Assembly (NCBI GenBank): GCA_028688225.1
Contig: JAQTYQ010000002.1
Location: forward strand, 62,001 to 126,000
Direction of reading: 5' to 3'
DNA from: Opitutaceae bacterium
Lineage (GTDB): Bacteria > Verrucomicrobiota > Verrucomicrobiia > Opitutales > Opitutaceae
DNA: 64,000 bases
The notes under the pieces are model-generated. The model had not been told where the DNA came from and did no database searches. It worked only from the letters and a program-made list of their open reading frames with translations. Below, piece after piece: positions 27,734-37,556 of this stretch; positions within the stretch are counted from its first letter, which is position 1, and each line of letters opens with the position of its first letter. The position numbers and the translations under genes were made by a program.

Positions 27734-27803
27734 GTAGCAGCCGAGGTAACGAGGCTGGCGTTTGGCGGCTCACCTCCGACAGCCTCCCGACGTCGGCTGC
27801 TAC
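27734..27803. repeat. GTAGCAGCC palindromic element, copy 2
   Basis: 70 bases from gtagcagccgaggtaacgag to gacgtcggctgctac, the reverse-orientation copy of 18852-18924. It lies between two convergent genes, where it may act as a terminator. Confidence 0.85.
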
Positions 27804-27852
27804 ACTCGACTCCCGACCGACCTGCGGCCAGCCTGATGCCGCCGTTGACTGA

Positions 27853-28722
27853 CTAGGGAGGGGCGAAGTCGAAGGGGATCTCCGCCTTGGTTTCGAGCGG
27901 GCGGTCGTCTTTTACCTTGGGCAGAAAGCGCCAGAGCCTCACGGCTGCGAGCGCGGCTTCGCCAAAAGCCGGATTGGATGCACTCTTGACCTCCGGATCC
28001 AACGTCCTGCCGCTGGAGCTGATTCGGACGGCGACTACGGCCTCTCCCTTGGTTTTCGTTTTCAGCAGCGCGGCCGGATATTCAGGGGTGGGTCCGATGA
28101 ACAGCTTCGGCTCGGCGTCGTGCATGGATTTGATGCGTTTCGCGACCATGCGATCCAGCGCCGCCTCCCGTTCATAAAAAGGGATTTCAGAATGCAGGAC
28201 CTCCATGCCACCCGCGAAAAGGTGGATCTGGAAATGCCCGGCCCCGAGTGCGTACTCCAGGGGTATGGTGAGTGAAACGGGCTTTGACTCGCGCGGCTGG
28301 AGCCGGCCGATCTCGTAGAGGAAAAGCATTCTGCCAGCCGACTCGGTGTCCAGGTCCAGCACGATAAACACATCGTCGAGCTGGTAGGGTGATTCGAATC
28401 GGGCTTTGAAATGAAATTCCTGATTCAACTGCGCGGCCGATCCCACCACCCCCATGGAAGTCGTGCGCACATTGAGATTCCGCACGGAGATGAAGACCGG
28501 CAGATACTCTTCGACTTTCCTGAGGGCATAGCGGTTTCCGGACGCCACAACCAGTTTGCCATCCACCTCCACACAGGGTCGGGTATCTCGGACGCGACGA
28601 ACGAGGCACATCTTGCCGCCATACTCGGCAAAGAGCAACTGTTGGGCCGTGAGCGGAGATACCAGCGACGCAAACAGAAGCGCCACTGTGACGGGGTGGC
28701 CGAGGCGCCGGAACGGGTTCAC
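27853..28722 (-). CDS. secreted protein with C-terminal TonB-like domain
   Basis: 289 residues if started at the GTG (28720-28722) giving M-NPFRRLGHP; the frame is open far upstream but that part overlaps a divergent gene. A signal peptide is clear (VTVALLFASLVSPLTAQQ). A beta-rich middle region follows, with SAGRMLFLYEIGRLQPRESK. The last 95 residues match TonB_C: GPTPEYPAALLKTKTKGEAV, VAVRISSSGRTLDPEV, AALAAVRLWRFLPKVKDDRP. There is no N-terminal transmembrane anchor, so this is a periplasmic TonB-C domain protein rather than a classical TonB. Confidence 0.78.
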   Translation of the reverse strand: MNPFRRLGHPVTVALLFASLVSPLTAQQLLFAEYGGKMCLVRRVRDTRPCVEVDGKLVVASGNRYALRKVEEYLPVFISVRNLNVRTTSMGVVGSAAQLNQEFHFKARFESPYQLDDVFIVLDLDTESAGRMLFLYEIGRLQPRESKPVSLTIPLEYALGAGHFQIHLFAGGMEVLHSEIPFYEREAALDRMVAKRIKSMHDAEPKLFIGPTPEYPAALLKTKTKGEAVVAVRISSSGRTLDPEVKSASNPAFGEAALAAVRLWRFLPKVKDDRPLETKAEIPFDFAPP

Positions 28723-28872
28723 ACCATGAGTGTGGCAAACCGGTGGAGAGGATGCAAGTCCGGTCCCGGAAGATTCTCCGGTTTGAGATTTCCAGCACGA
28801 CCCGCACCGGTCATGCGACGCCGTTGACAGGGATGGCGCGGACGCGCTTTGCTGAGGCTCCAGCCCAACCCC

Positions 28873-29820
28873 ATGTCCGCCCCCGGCCAGCCCGCGCTCA
28901 GCTTTGTCATTCCGCTTTATCACAGCGCCAGCACCATCGGTCCGCTCGTCAAGGAGATTGAGGCCCTGCGGATCGAGGGTGGTTTCGAGGTCATCCTCGT
29001 CAACGACGGGAGCCGCGACGGCACCTGGGCCGCCTGCCAGCAACTCCTGCGCGAAGCGAAGGTGCCGCTCACGATCGTCAACCATTCGCGCAACTACGGC
29101 GAGCACAACGCGGTGCTCACGGGCTACCGGCAGGCGCGCGGCGCCTATGTGGTGAACCTCGACGACGACGGGCAGAACCCGCCCGCAGAGGCCGTGCGCC
29201 TGTGGGAGCACGCGCGGAGCCGCGGGCTCGATGCGGTGTTCGGCCATTATGCCCGGAAAGAGCACTCCACCTGGCGCAACCTTGGCAGCTGGTTCACCAA
29301 CCGCGTGACTGACTGGGTGCTCGACAAGCCCCGGGGATTTTATCTGTCGAGTTTCCGCTGCGTGAGCGCGCTGGTGGCCCGGGCCGCGGCGGAGCACACC
29401 GGGCCATTTCCCTACATCGACGGGCTGATCCTGCAGGTCACGCAGAACCTCGGCTCCCTGGAGGTGCGGCACGAGATCCGGCAGGCCGGGCGCAGCGGCT
29501 ACACCCTGCGCCGGTTGCTGCGGCTCTGGCTGAGCACTTTTGTCAATTTTTCGGTGATGCCGCTGCGGCTGGCGACGGTCCTTGGTTTCGTCATGGCTGT
29601 CCTCGGGCTGGCGGGGCTGGGTGTCGTCGTCTACTGGCGGCTCACGAACCGGGGGCCCGCCTTCGGCTGGGGTTCGCTCATGGCGGCGCTGCTGGTTTTT
29701 TCCGGCACCCAGCTGGTCATCCTCGGCCTCCTCGGTGAGTATGTCGGCCGGATGTTTCTGGCGGTGAACCGCCGCCCCCAGTCGGTCGTGCGCGAAGTGG
29801 CGCGGGGCGGACCGGTCTAG
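28873..29820 (+). CDS. GT2 polyprenyl-phosphate glycosyltransferase (GtrB/ArnC-like)
   Basis: 315 residues from the ATG before SAPGQPALSFVIPLYHSAST. The GT-A nucleotide site has EVILVNDGSRDGTWAACQQL and the metal-binding YVVNLDDDGQNPP. Two C-terminal membrane helices occupy about 225-290 (VLGFVMAVLGLAGLGVVVYW). This is the layout of enzymes that put a sugar on undecaprenyl phosphate. It is the first gene of the polysaccharide locus on the plus strand and is convergent with the next glycosyltransferase. Confidence 0.9.
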   Translation: MSAPGQPALSFVIPLYHSASTIGPLVKEIEALRIEGGFEVILVNDGSRDGTWAACQQLLREAKVPLTIVNHSRNYGEHNAVLTGYRQARGAYVVNLDDDGQNPPAEAVRLWEHARSRGLDAVFGHYARKEHSTWRNLGSWFTNRVTDWVLDKPRGFYLSSFRCVSALVARAAAEHTGPFPYIDGLILQVTQNLGSLEVRHEIRQAGRSGYTLRRLLRLWLSTFVNFSVMPLRLATVLGFVMAVLGLAGLGVVVYWRLTNRGPAFGWGSLMAALLVFSGTQLVILGLLGEYVGRMFLAVNRRPQSVVREVARGGPV

Positions 29821-29851
29821 GAGCCTGTCGGGCTTCGCCCTCCAGGCTCCT
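29819..29851. terminator. AGGAnCC-type hairpin spanning two convergent stop codons, copy 2
   Basis: aggagcctg and caggctcct enclose tcgggcttcgccctc, which itself folds. The element starts inside the TAG stop of the plus-strand glycosyltransferase and ends in the TAA stop of the minus-strand one, so the repeat likely serves as bidirectional terminator. Confidence 0.6.
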
Positions 29852-30804
29852 TAACCGAACATCCGCCGCCAGCGGGCGAGTTCATGTTCGAGGGCGCCGT
29901 GCACCGCGGCATGGACCAGCGGCGGGATGCGGCGGCCGAGCCGGAGGTGATACCACAGAATGGAACCCGCCAGCTGATAGTCGACGACCGTCGACCGGCG
30001 AAAGGGGTGGGCGACGAAATCGCGGCACCAGGCCCGGGCGGCGAGGGAGGCCAGCGTGTCCCGCCAGTTGCGGGTCAGGCGGAAACAGTTCTCCTCGTCG
30101 CGCAGCTGGCGGCCCCGGGAAGCGCTGATGTGATGCCCGACCACGCTGCGCAGCGCGACATACTGGCGATGGCCGGCGCGGCGGGCCCGGAGGCAGAGGT
30201 CAATATCTTCGCAGCCGTTGACATACCGTTCATCGTAGCCGCCGAGGTCGAGATAGACCTGCCGGCGCACCAGCACGCAGGCACCGGTGAGCGCGGTCAC
30301 CTCCTTGTAGGCGCGCAGACCGGGCCGGGTCCGGTCATGCTCGGGCTTGCCCTTGCCGTTGATGAACACTCCGGCATGGTCGAGGACACCGGTGCTGGCG
30401 TCGCGCTGGACATTGCCCACCAGACCGGCCGCGGGAAAGCGCGCGAAGGCGGCCAGCATCGGTTCCAGCCATCCGGGCATCAGCACCAGGTCGTTGTTGA
30501 GCAGGGCGAGAAATTCCCCGGTGGCCGCGCGCGCCCCGCGGTTGTTGGCGGCGGCGTAGCCCAGGTTGCGCTCGTTCTGCACCACCCGGACGGGCGGGCG
30601 CAGGGTGTCGAGCCAGGCGCGGGTGCCGTCGGTGCTCCCGTCGTCGACATAGATCAACTCCCACGCGAGGCCGGTCGGCAGCGTGCGGAGCAGCGTTTCG
30701 TGAAAGCCCCGGGTCAGATCGAGGCGGTTATACAGCGCCACAATCACGCTTACGCGCGGCGACGCGGGAAGGTGGGGCCGGTGAAAAGGGGAGGGATTGC
30801 TCAC
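29851..30804 (-). CDS. GT2 glycosyltransferase (rhamnosyltransferase-like)
   Basis: 317 residues from a GTG start. GT-A motifs are VSVIVALYNRLDLTRGF, ELIYVDDGSTDGTRAWL and FLALLNNDLVLMPGWL, followed by GGYDERYVNGCEDIDLCLRA, the acceptor-side ED motif of the WcaE/RfbN type. No membrane segment is seen. It probably transfers one sugar to a lipid-linked oligosaccharide at the cytoplasmic face. Donor and acceptor cannot be told from sequence. Confidence 0.9.
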   Translation of the reverse strand: MSNPSPFHRPHLPASPRVSVIVALYNRLDLTRGFHETLLRTLPTGLAWELIYVDDGSTDGTRAWLDTLRPPVRVVQNERNLGYAAANNRGARAATGEFLALLNNDLVLMPGWLEPMLAAFARFPAAGLVGNVQRDASTGVLDHAGVFINGKGKPEHDRTRPGLRAYKEVTALTGACVLVRRQVYLDLGGYDERYVNGCEDIDLCLRARRAGHRQYVALRSVVGHHISASRGRQLRDEENCFRLTRNWRDTLASLAARAWCRDFVAHPFRRSTVVDYQLAGSILWYHLRLGRRIPPLVHAAVHGALEHELARWRRMFG

Positions 30805-30807
30805 GCG

Positions 30808-30842
30808 AGGAGCCCGTCGGACTTCTCGTCCACCAGGCTCCT
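30808..30842. repeat. AGGAnCC-type hairpin repeat, copy 3
   Basis: aggagcc and ggctcct are the ends, with gtcggacttctcgtccacca between. It lies just upstream of the GTG start of the minus-strand glycosyltransferase. Confidence 0.75.
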
Positions 30843-30964
30843 AAAAGCAAAACCGCCGCTTTTTTGAGGGCCTGAAGGGTCGGGAAGTCTGGCCGGCGCA
30901 GATTCTTGAGAGAAATTCAGTCGGGGTCTGCTGGTTGGGCTTTTGTCTGAGGCGGTTTTGCCGA

Positions 30965-31000
30965 AGGAGTTTGTCGGACCTCCAAGTCCGACAAACTCCT
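30965..31000. repeat. AGGAnCC-type hairpin repeat, copy 4
   Basis: aggagtttgtcggac and gtccgacaaactcct form a perfect 15-pair stem around a six-base loop (ctccaa), the tightest member of the family. Confidence 0.8.
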
Positions 31001-31109
31001 GGCCCCACCTTCACACGTTGCGCCCCACAGCTCAAGTCCGGCCGCGGCCGGTGGTCTGGCCCGGTTTTCGGATGGTGTTCCTGCGCCGTCCGGCCCAGCC
31101 TTTTCCCGC

Positions 31110-32105
31110 ATGGCAGGGTCGTTTGCGAAAAAGTTCGCCGGACGGCGGGTCCTCATCACCGGAGGCGCTGGTTTCATCGGGGCGCGCCTGGCGCGGCGGC
31201 TGGTCGGGCTCGGAGCCGAGGTGACACTGGTGGACAGCCTGATCCCGGAATACGGCGGCAATCTGCGCAACCTGGCCGGCATCGAGCGGAAGGTGCGCCT
31301 GAACATTTCCGATGTGCGCGATGCGCACAGCCTGCCGTGCTTCATCCAGGGGCAGCACGTTCTTTTCAACCTGGCCGGCCAGACGAGCCACCTCGACTCG
31401 ATGAACGACCCGCAGACGGATCTTGAGATCAACACCCGGGCGCAGCTCTCCATCCTCGAGGCCTGCCGGCGGCACAATCCCCGGATTCGCATCGTCTTTG
31501 CGAGCACGCGTCAGATCTACGGACGGCCCCGCTACCTACCCGTCGACGAAAAACACCCACTGCAGCCGGTGGACGTGAACGGCATCAACAAGCTGGCCGG
31601 CGAATCTTACCATCTCCTCTATCACGAGGTCCACGGCATCCGCAGCTGCGTCCTGCGACTGACCAACACGATCGGCCCGGGCATGCGGGTGAAGGATGCA
31701 CGGCAGACTTTCCTGGGCGTCTGGCTCCGCTGCCTGGTGGAGGGGCGTCCCTTTGAAGTTTGGGGCGGGCGGCAGATTCGCGACTTCACCTATGTTGACG
31801 ATGCCGTCGAGGCCTTTCTGCTCGCCGCCGTGTCGCCGGCGGCGGCCGGCCGGGTCTTCAACCTGGGCGGCTGCGAACGCATCGGCCTGCGCGAGCTCGC
31901 CGACCTGCTGGTCGAGGTCAACGGCGGCGGACGCTATGTCACCCGTTCCTATCCGACGGAGCGCCGCAAGATCGACATCGGAGATTTCTACGCCGACGGC
32001 GGATTGATCGAGCGCACGCTCGGCTGGCGGCCGCGCACCCGGCTACGCCCGGCGCTGGCGCGCACCCTGGCCTACTACCGCCGCGAATTGCGCCATTATC
32101 TATGA
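31110..32105 (+). CDS. NAD-dependent NDP-sugar epimerase/dehydratase with altered catalytic Tyr
   Basis: 331 residues. The Rossmann motif [15 protein letters not shown] lies at about 14-28. The SDR catalytic region reads FASTRQIYG and then [15 protein letters not shown], so where YxxxK is expected the sequence is N-G-I-N-K: the lysine is present but the tyrosine position is Asn. [13 protein letters not shown] and [16 protein letters not shown] are typical of extended SDRs. Start and length are normal. Four-base overlap (ATGA) with the following aminotransferase suggests one pathway, perhaps an amino sugar. Confidence 0.88.
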   Translation: MAGSFAKKFAGRRVLITGGAGFIGARLARRLVGLGAEVTLVDSLIPEYGGNLRNLAGIERKVRLNISDVRDAHSLPCFIQGQHVLFNLAGQTSHLDSMNDPQTDLEINTRAQLSILEACRRHNPRIRIVFASTRQIYGRPRYLPVDEKHPLQPVDVNGINKLAGESYHLLYHEVHGIRSCVLRLTNTIGPGMRVKDARQTFLGVWLRCLVEGRPFEVWGGRQIRDFTYVDDAVEAFLLAAVSPAAAGRVFNLGGCERIGLRELADLLVEVNGGGRYVTRSYPTERRKIDIGDFYADGGLIERTLGWRPRTRLRPALARTLAYYRRELRHYL

Positions 32106-33226
32106 CCGGGCCGCGCCTATTGCAGACCGCCGACCCCGGGGCGGCTTACCGGGAGTCGGCCGGGGAAATCCTGGCCGCCATCCGGCGGGTGCTGGAAAGC
32201 GGACACTATATCCTCGGGGCGGAGGTGGAGGCATTCGAACGGGAGTTTGCGGCCTATCTCGGCGCGGCCGAGGTCGTGGGCGTGGCCAGCGGCACCGATG
32301 CGCTCGAACTGGCCCTGCGTGCGGCCGGCATCAAGGCCGGCGACCGTGTGATCACGGTGGCCAACACCGCCACGGCGACGGTCGCCGCCATCGAACTGGC
32401 GGGGGCGCGGCCGGTGTTCGTCGACGTCGATGCGCGGACCTTGACGATGGATCCGGCGGCGCTGGCCCGGCGGCTGGAGGACCGGCGCGATCCCGCGGTC
32501 AAGGCGGTGATGCCGGTGCATCTCTACGGCCAGCCGGCCGATCTGCCCGCGATCATGGAGATCACCCGGAGGCACGGCCTGGCGGTGATCGAGGACTGCG
32601 CCCAAGCCCACGGCGCCATCTGCCACGGCCGGCGGGTGGGCACGTTCGGCGCGGCGGCGGCATTCAGCTTTTATCCGACCAAAAATCTGGGCGCCATCGG
32701 CGACGGGGGTGCGGTCGCGACCAATGATCCGCGGCTGGCGGCACAGATCCGCCTGCTGCGCCAGTACGGCTGGCGCCAGCGTTACGTGAGCGAGGTGCCC
32801 GGCAAGAACAGCCGGCTCGATGAATTGCAGGCGGCCATCCTGCGGGTGAAGCTCACCCGGCTCGACGCGGACAACGGCCGGCGGCGGACGCTGGCCGGGG
32901 AATACCTGCGGCGCCTGGCCCCGGCGCGACTGGAACTGCCGCCGCCGGCGGCCGGCGGCGAGCCCGTCTGGCATCAATTTGTCGTGCGCACACCGGCCCG
33001 GGAGGCGCTGCGGACCCATCTCGCCGGAGCGGGCATCCAGACTTCCGTGCTCTATCCGGTGCCGATCCACCGGCAACCGGCCTATCGCGACGGCAGTCTC
33101 CACCTGCCCGTTACCGAGCGGGCCGGTCGCGAATTGTTGTGCCTGCCGATTCATCCAGCGCTCACTGCCGACGAGGTCGGCACCATCTGCCAACAGATCC
33201 TGCGTTGGGACAGCGGACGCCGGTGA
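32102..33226 (+). CDS. DegT/DnrJ/EryC1-family sugar aminotransferase
   Basis: 374 residues, a typical length. Substrate and PLP motifs: [44 protein letters not shown] and [18 protein letters not shown], whose Lys is the PLP-binding residue. Such enzymes transaminate keto-sugar nucleotides. The set rfbA and rfbB nearby could supply a dTDP-4-keto-6-deoxy sugar, making a dTDP-amino-dideoxyhexose (FdtB/QdtB-like product) plausible. Translation is coupled to the upstream epimerase. Confidence 0.93.
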   Translation: MTGPRLLQTADPGAAYRESAGEILAAIRRVLESGHYILGAEVEAFEREFAAYLGAAEVVGVASGTDALELALRAAGIKAGDRVITVANTATATVAAIELAGARPVFVDVDARTLTMDPAALARRLEDRRDPAVKAVMPVHLYGQPADLPAIMEITRRHGLAVIEDCAQAHGAICHGRRVGTFGAAAAFSFYPTKNLGAIGDGGAVATNDPRLAAQIRLLRQYGWRQRYVSEVPGKNSRLDELQAAILRVKLTRLDADNGRRRTLAGEYLRRLAPARLELPPPAAGGEPVWHQFVVRTPAREALRTHLAGAGIQTSVLYPVPIHRQPAYRDGSLHLPVTERAGRELLCLPIHPALTADEVGTICQQILRWDSGRR

Positions 33227-33283
33227 TGGCGGCCGGCGCGCCGGCCGCTGCGGAGTCCGGCGGACCGCCAGCCGGGCGGACGG

Positions 33284-34960
33284 CTACCAGAGGGTAAACG
33301 CATCCAGACGCTGGCGATATTTCCGGCCGATCACGGCGGGGGAGAAGCGCCGGCGGATGTCGGCGGCGGCCTGTGTCCCCAGCCGTTCGCGCAGGGTGCT
33401 GTCCTCCACCACCCGGCGCATCCAATGGGCGGCCTGATCGACGTCCGCCTCGGCCCAGACCTGGCCGCGGGCATAGGGGCCATGGTCGCGGTCGAGCGTC
33501 ACCAGGCGGTAATCGACGGGGAAACCGTTGGCGGCGTTCACGAACTCGGCCGGGCCCGACCAGTCGGTCGCAATGACCGGTTTGCCCAGAAACATCGCTT
33601 CCGCGACGTTGAGGCCGAAGCCCTCCGCCCGGTGCAGCGAAACAAAGCAGTCGCAGGCCTGCTGCAACTCGATGATCGCCGTCCGCGGCAGCGTGTCGCT
33701 GATCAGGCGGGTGTTGGGCAGTGCGCTCAATTCCGCGCGGAGTTCGGCAAAGGCCGCGGCATGACGGTCCGGGTTGTGGGTTTTGATCACCAAGCCGACG
33801 TGACCGGCGCCGGCGAAGGCCTTCCGAAACGCCGCGATCACCGCCCGGGGATTCTTGCGTTCCTGGGTGGAGTTGAGGTCGTAGACGAAAAGAAACAGAA
33901 AGGTCCGCTCCGGCAGTCCGAACTTCGGGCGGAAACTTCCCCGCGGCACGGGGAAGTCGATGGCATGCGGCATGGCCAGCACCGGCTTGGGCACCTTGGC
34001 CGCGATGGCAGCGCGGGTGAATTCGGACGGGCACCAGATCTCGTCGAAAAACCGGTGCGCCGACGCCCACCCGTCGGGAAACTCCGGCAGCTCCCACGCC
34101 CAGTAGGCGATGTTGTATTTGCCGTTCCGGAAGCGCGGGCCGTGATGATGATCGATCTCCTCCGACTGCAGGGCGTCGAGATGAAACACGTTCACGGGAT
34201 GGGGATTGTCGGACTGCAGCCGGCCGGCCAAGCTGTCGTCGGCCGCCTGGTTGAGGCAGTTCAGTTTCAGATCGATCAGCGCGGCGGGCAGGCCGGCGGC
34301 ATCGGCGGCGCGGGCCATGCAACGCGCGGACTCGCCAATGCCCAGGGCCGCCCGGAAGAAACCCACGAGATTCAATCCCGGTTTCCAGCATTCCGCGAGC
34401 AGGCGGGGCGCGGGTTTGAGGTGGCTCAGGTGGAAGCGGAGGATGACCTCACCGTCGACGGCGAGAGTCTCGAGGCGCAGCTGGCGGTTGCGTTTCTGCA
34501 GGCGGTATTCCTGCAGTCGGGCCTGCAGACGGCCCGGCAGCGGGACGGACCGCAGCAGGCGCCCCATCCAGGCCAGGAAATTGCTCCCGGCGACGCCGCG
34601 CAGTTCCAGGGACAGCACGGCCGGCGCGGGGACGCCGCCCGGCGGCAGCGGAAAATTCCAGGTGAACGGCCCCGGCTGCTCCGGACGGGCTTCGCCCAAG
34701 ACGCGGCCATTGAGCCGCACCCGCAATCCGGGGAGCGGACGGGCCGTGGGAAAGTCCTTCGCCAGATCGAGCAGCCCGCCCTTCAGCTCCAGCCGGCGGC
34801 CGGGGATCGCGACCGGCACTTTGATTTCCCCGCGATCGCGCAGCCAGATCGCCGGGCCATCAAAAAAGATCCGGCGATGGGACCAGCGGGCGATGGGAAG
34901 CAACCGCCAGCCGGTGGCGGGCTTCCCTTCTGCGCGAGATTGGGTGGGCCAAAGGGACAT
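33284..34960 (-). CDS. GT4 glycosyltransferase with N-terminal beta-sandwich-like domain
   Basis: 558 residues. Residues 1-190 are not catalytic; they contain LPGLRVRLNGRVLGEARPEQ and look like a beta-sandwich accessory domain. The GT-B domain begins near 195 (GLNLVGFFRAALGIGESARC). Donor-site motifs near the C-terminus are CDCFVSLHRAEGFGLNVAEA and MFLGKPVIATDWSGPAEFV (E-x7-E region). It resembles glycosyltransferases that build O-antigen-like chains. It sits 18 bases upstream of the rfbA stop side, transcribed after rfbA on the minus strand... the order is rfbB, rfbA, then this gene. Confidence 0.88.
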   Translation of the reverse strand: MSLWPTQSRAEGKPATGWRLLPIARWSHRRIFFDGPAIWLRDRGEIKVPVAIPGRRLELKGGLLDLAKDFPTARPLPGLRVRLNGRVLGEARPEQPGPFTWNFPLPPGGVPAPAVLSLELRGVAGSNFLAWMGRLLRSVPLPGRLQARLQEYRLQKRNRQLRLETLAVDGEVILRFHLSHLKPAPRLLAECWKPGLNLVGFFRAALGIGESARCMARAADAAGLPAALIDLKLNCLNQAADDSLAGRLQSDNPHPVNVFHLDALQSEEIDHHHGPRFRNGKYNIAYWAWELPEFPDGWASAHRFFDEIWCPSEFTRAAIAAKVPKPVLAMPHAIDFPVPRGSFRPKFGLPERTFLFLFVYDLNSTQERKNPRAVIAAFRKAFAGAGHVGLVIKTHNPDRHAAAFAELRAELSALPNTRLISDTLPRTAIIELQQACDCFVSLHRAEGFGLNVAEAMFLGKPVIATDWSGPAEFVNAANGFPVDYRLVTLDRDHGPYARGQVWAEADVDQAAHWMRRVVEDSTLRERLGTQAAADIRRRFSPAVIGRKYRQRLDAFTLW

Positions 34961-34978
34961 GAAGCCGTTTGCCGGGCC

Positions 34979-35917
34979 TCAGGCCTGCGGCCCCTCCGCG
35001 AGAAGCCGGCGGAGGTAGTCGGCGTAGCCCGACTTGCCCAGTTTTTGAATATTGGCCTGCAACTGATCGCGGTCGATCCAGCCGTTGCGCCAGGCAATCT
35101 CCTCCAGACAGGCGATTTTCAGACCCTGCCGGCTCTCGATGACATGCACGAACTGGGCGGCCTCGATGAGCGCGTCCTGTGTGCCGGTATCGAGCCAGGC
35201 GGTGCCGCGGCCGAGCGGTTCGACGTGCAATTGGCCGCGCTCGAGATAGAGGCGGTTAAGGTCGGTGATCTCGAGTTCGCCGCGGGCGGAGGGTTTCAGC
35301 GAGCGGGCCAGTGGCACCACCTGCTCGTCGTAAAAATACAGGCCGGGCACGGCGTAGTTGGACTTGGGCTGCCGCGGTTTCTCCTCGATGGAGAGGACGC
35401 GCCCGTCGGGGGCAAATTCGACGACGCCGTAGGCGCCGGGATTGGCGACATGGTAGCCAAAGATGGTGGCACCGGACGTGCGGGCGCCGGCGGCCTGCAC
35501 CGACCGGGCGAAGTCGTGCCCGTAGAAGAGGTTGTCGCCGAGGACGAGGACCGACGGATGCCCGGCCACGAAGTCGGCGCCGATGTGATACGCCTGGGCC
35601 AGTCCCTCGGGCCGCGGCTGCGGGGCGTAGGCCAGCTTGAGGCCGAGGTGGGCGCCGTCGCCGAAGAGGCGCTGGAAAAGCGGCAGGTCCTGGGGCGTGG
35701 AAATGAGCAAGATCTCGCGGATGCCCGCCAGCATGAGCACCGACAGGGGATAGTAGACCATCGGCTTGTCGTAGACCGGCATGAGCTGCTTCGACACCGC
35801 GATGGTCAGCGGGTAGAGGCGCGTGCCGGAGCCACCGGCGAGGATGAGGCCGCGGCGGGGAGTCGCGCTGGTTGCAGGCGAGGGATTGATGGGAGAGGGG
35901 CGACGTTCAGGGGCCAT
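34979..35917 (-). CDS. rfbA: glucose-1-phosphate thymidylyltransferase
   Basis: 312 residues with an extended N-terminus before [18 protein letters not shown]. Signature stretches: [60 protein letters not shown] and [19 protein letters not shown] [17 protein letters not shown]. It converts glucose-1-phosphate and dTTP to dTDP-glucose, the substrate of RfbB 60 bases upstream. Forms the first step of dTDP-rhamnose or dTDP-amino sugar synthesis in this locus. Confidence 0.96.
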   Translation of the reverse strand: MAPERRPSPINPSPATSATPRRGLILAGGSGTRLYPLTIAVSKQLMPVYDKPMVYYPLSVLMLAGIREILLISTPQDLPLFQRLFGDGAHLGLKLAYAPQPRPEGLAQAYHIGADFVAGHPSVLVLGDNLFYGHDFARSVQAAGARTSGATIFGYHVANPGAYGVVEFAPDGRVLSIEEKPRQPKSNYAVPGLYFYDEQVVPLARSLKPSARGELEITDLNRLYLERGQLHVEPLGRGTAWLDTGTQDALIEAAQFVHVIESRQGLKIACLEEIAWRNGWIDRDQLQANIQKLGKSGYADYLRRLLAEGPQA

Positions 35918-35977
35918 GGGCGGCAGGGATTTTGGCGAAGGTGTTTAGGCCGGGCCACCGGCAGACTCAATGCCACC

Positions 35978-37048
<1,071 letters not shown>

Positions 37049-37078
37049 GAGAGTGAGAGTGAGGGTGAAAGTGAAAGT
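37049..37078. repeat. hexamer array (GTGAAA type), inner side of four-helix-bundle gene 1
   Basis: Five degenerate hexamers, gagagt, gagagt, gagggt, gaaagt, gaaagt, begin immediately after the rfbB start codon on its upstream side. The inverted counterpart lies at 37528-37556 on the other side of the four-helix-bundle gene. Confidence 0.85.
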
Positions 37079-37091
37079 CGGGATGCAATCA

Positions 37092-37457
37092 TCACTCTCG
37101 CTCGCGAAGAGTATCAATCGATCCAGACAGGATACCGATGATTTCCCCGCAAAGGGCGGTACGGGCCTCGATGACGTGTGGCGGTAACCAGTGTTTCAGC
37201 CGACCATAACGGCCGCACGTTTCTTGGGCAGAGCCGCGTGCAATGATTAGGAACTGTGAGTATTCCTTACGACTGCCCCGCCCATATCCTTCTTCGATGT
37301 TGGCTGCGACCGAATCGGCGCTTGCGTATTGTTGCGATATCAGGCGGTGAAGCGCGGGCTGGTTAAGCAAAGGGGTTGGGTCGGCGACGACCACGTCAAA
37401 AAGCTCAAGCGCTTTTTGATAGGCACCATACTGGCTCAGACGGTCACGGTCTCTCAT
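37092..37457 (-). CDS. four-helix-bundle protein (S23/IVS, Avd-like), gene 1
   Basis: 121 residues from the ATG at 37457, beginning MRDRDRLSQYGAYQKALELF. The family core is clear: SADSVAANIEEGYGRGSRKE and YSQFLIIARGSAQETCGRYG. Proteins of this fold (TIGR02436) are encoded in 23S rRNA intervening sequences, and the related Avd protein works with reverse transcriptases of diversity-generating retroelements. It interrupts the rfbB / sugar-reductase pair. On both sides lie inverted hexamer arrays (37049-37078, 37528-37556). No reverse transcriptase is nearby. Function here is unknown; an RNA-binding role tied to the flanking arms is inference. Confidence 0.88.
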   Translation of the reverse strand: MRDRDRLSQYGAYQKALELFDVVVADPTPLLNQPALHRLISQQYASADSVAANIEEGYGRGSRKEYSQFLIIARGSAQETCGRYGRLKHWLPPHVIEARTALCGEIIGILSGSIDTLRERE

Positions 37458-37527
37458 AAGGAACGGGCGAGAGCGAGATCGACCGAGGGTCGATTCGAGG
37501 ATTCGTGGACGGGCAAGATTTTGTCTT

Positions 37528-37556
37528 CCACTTTCATTTTCACCTTCACTTTCACT
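37528..37556. repeat. hexamer array (inverted), outer side of four-helix-bundle gene 1
   Basis: ccactttcattttcaccttc and onward is the reverse complement of the GTGAAA-type array at 37049-37078. It ends at the stop codon (37555-37557) of the sugar-reductase gene. Confidence 0.85.

Larger units (their letters stand above)
30805..31109. other. intergenic region with two AGGAnCC-type hairpins
   Basis: 305 bases between divergent genes. Two hairpins, 30808-30842 and 30965-31000, belong to one repeat family. No small gene is supported; the promoter of the epimerase gene at 31110 is expected here but not evident. Confidence 0.65.

Noticed and set aside
37049..37556. Diversity-generating retroelement, because the enclosed protein resembles Avd
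   Set aside because: No reverse transcriptase and no template/variable repeat pair is visible in the window; the arrays are short tandem repeats.
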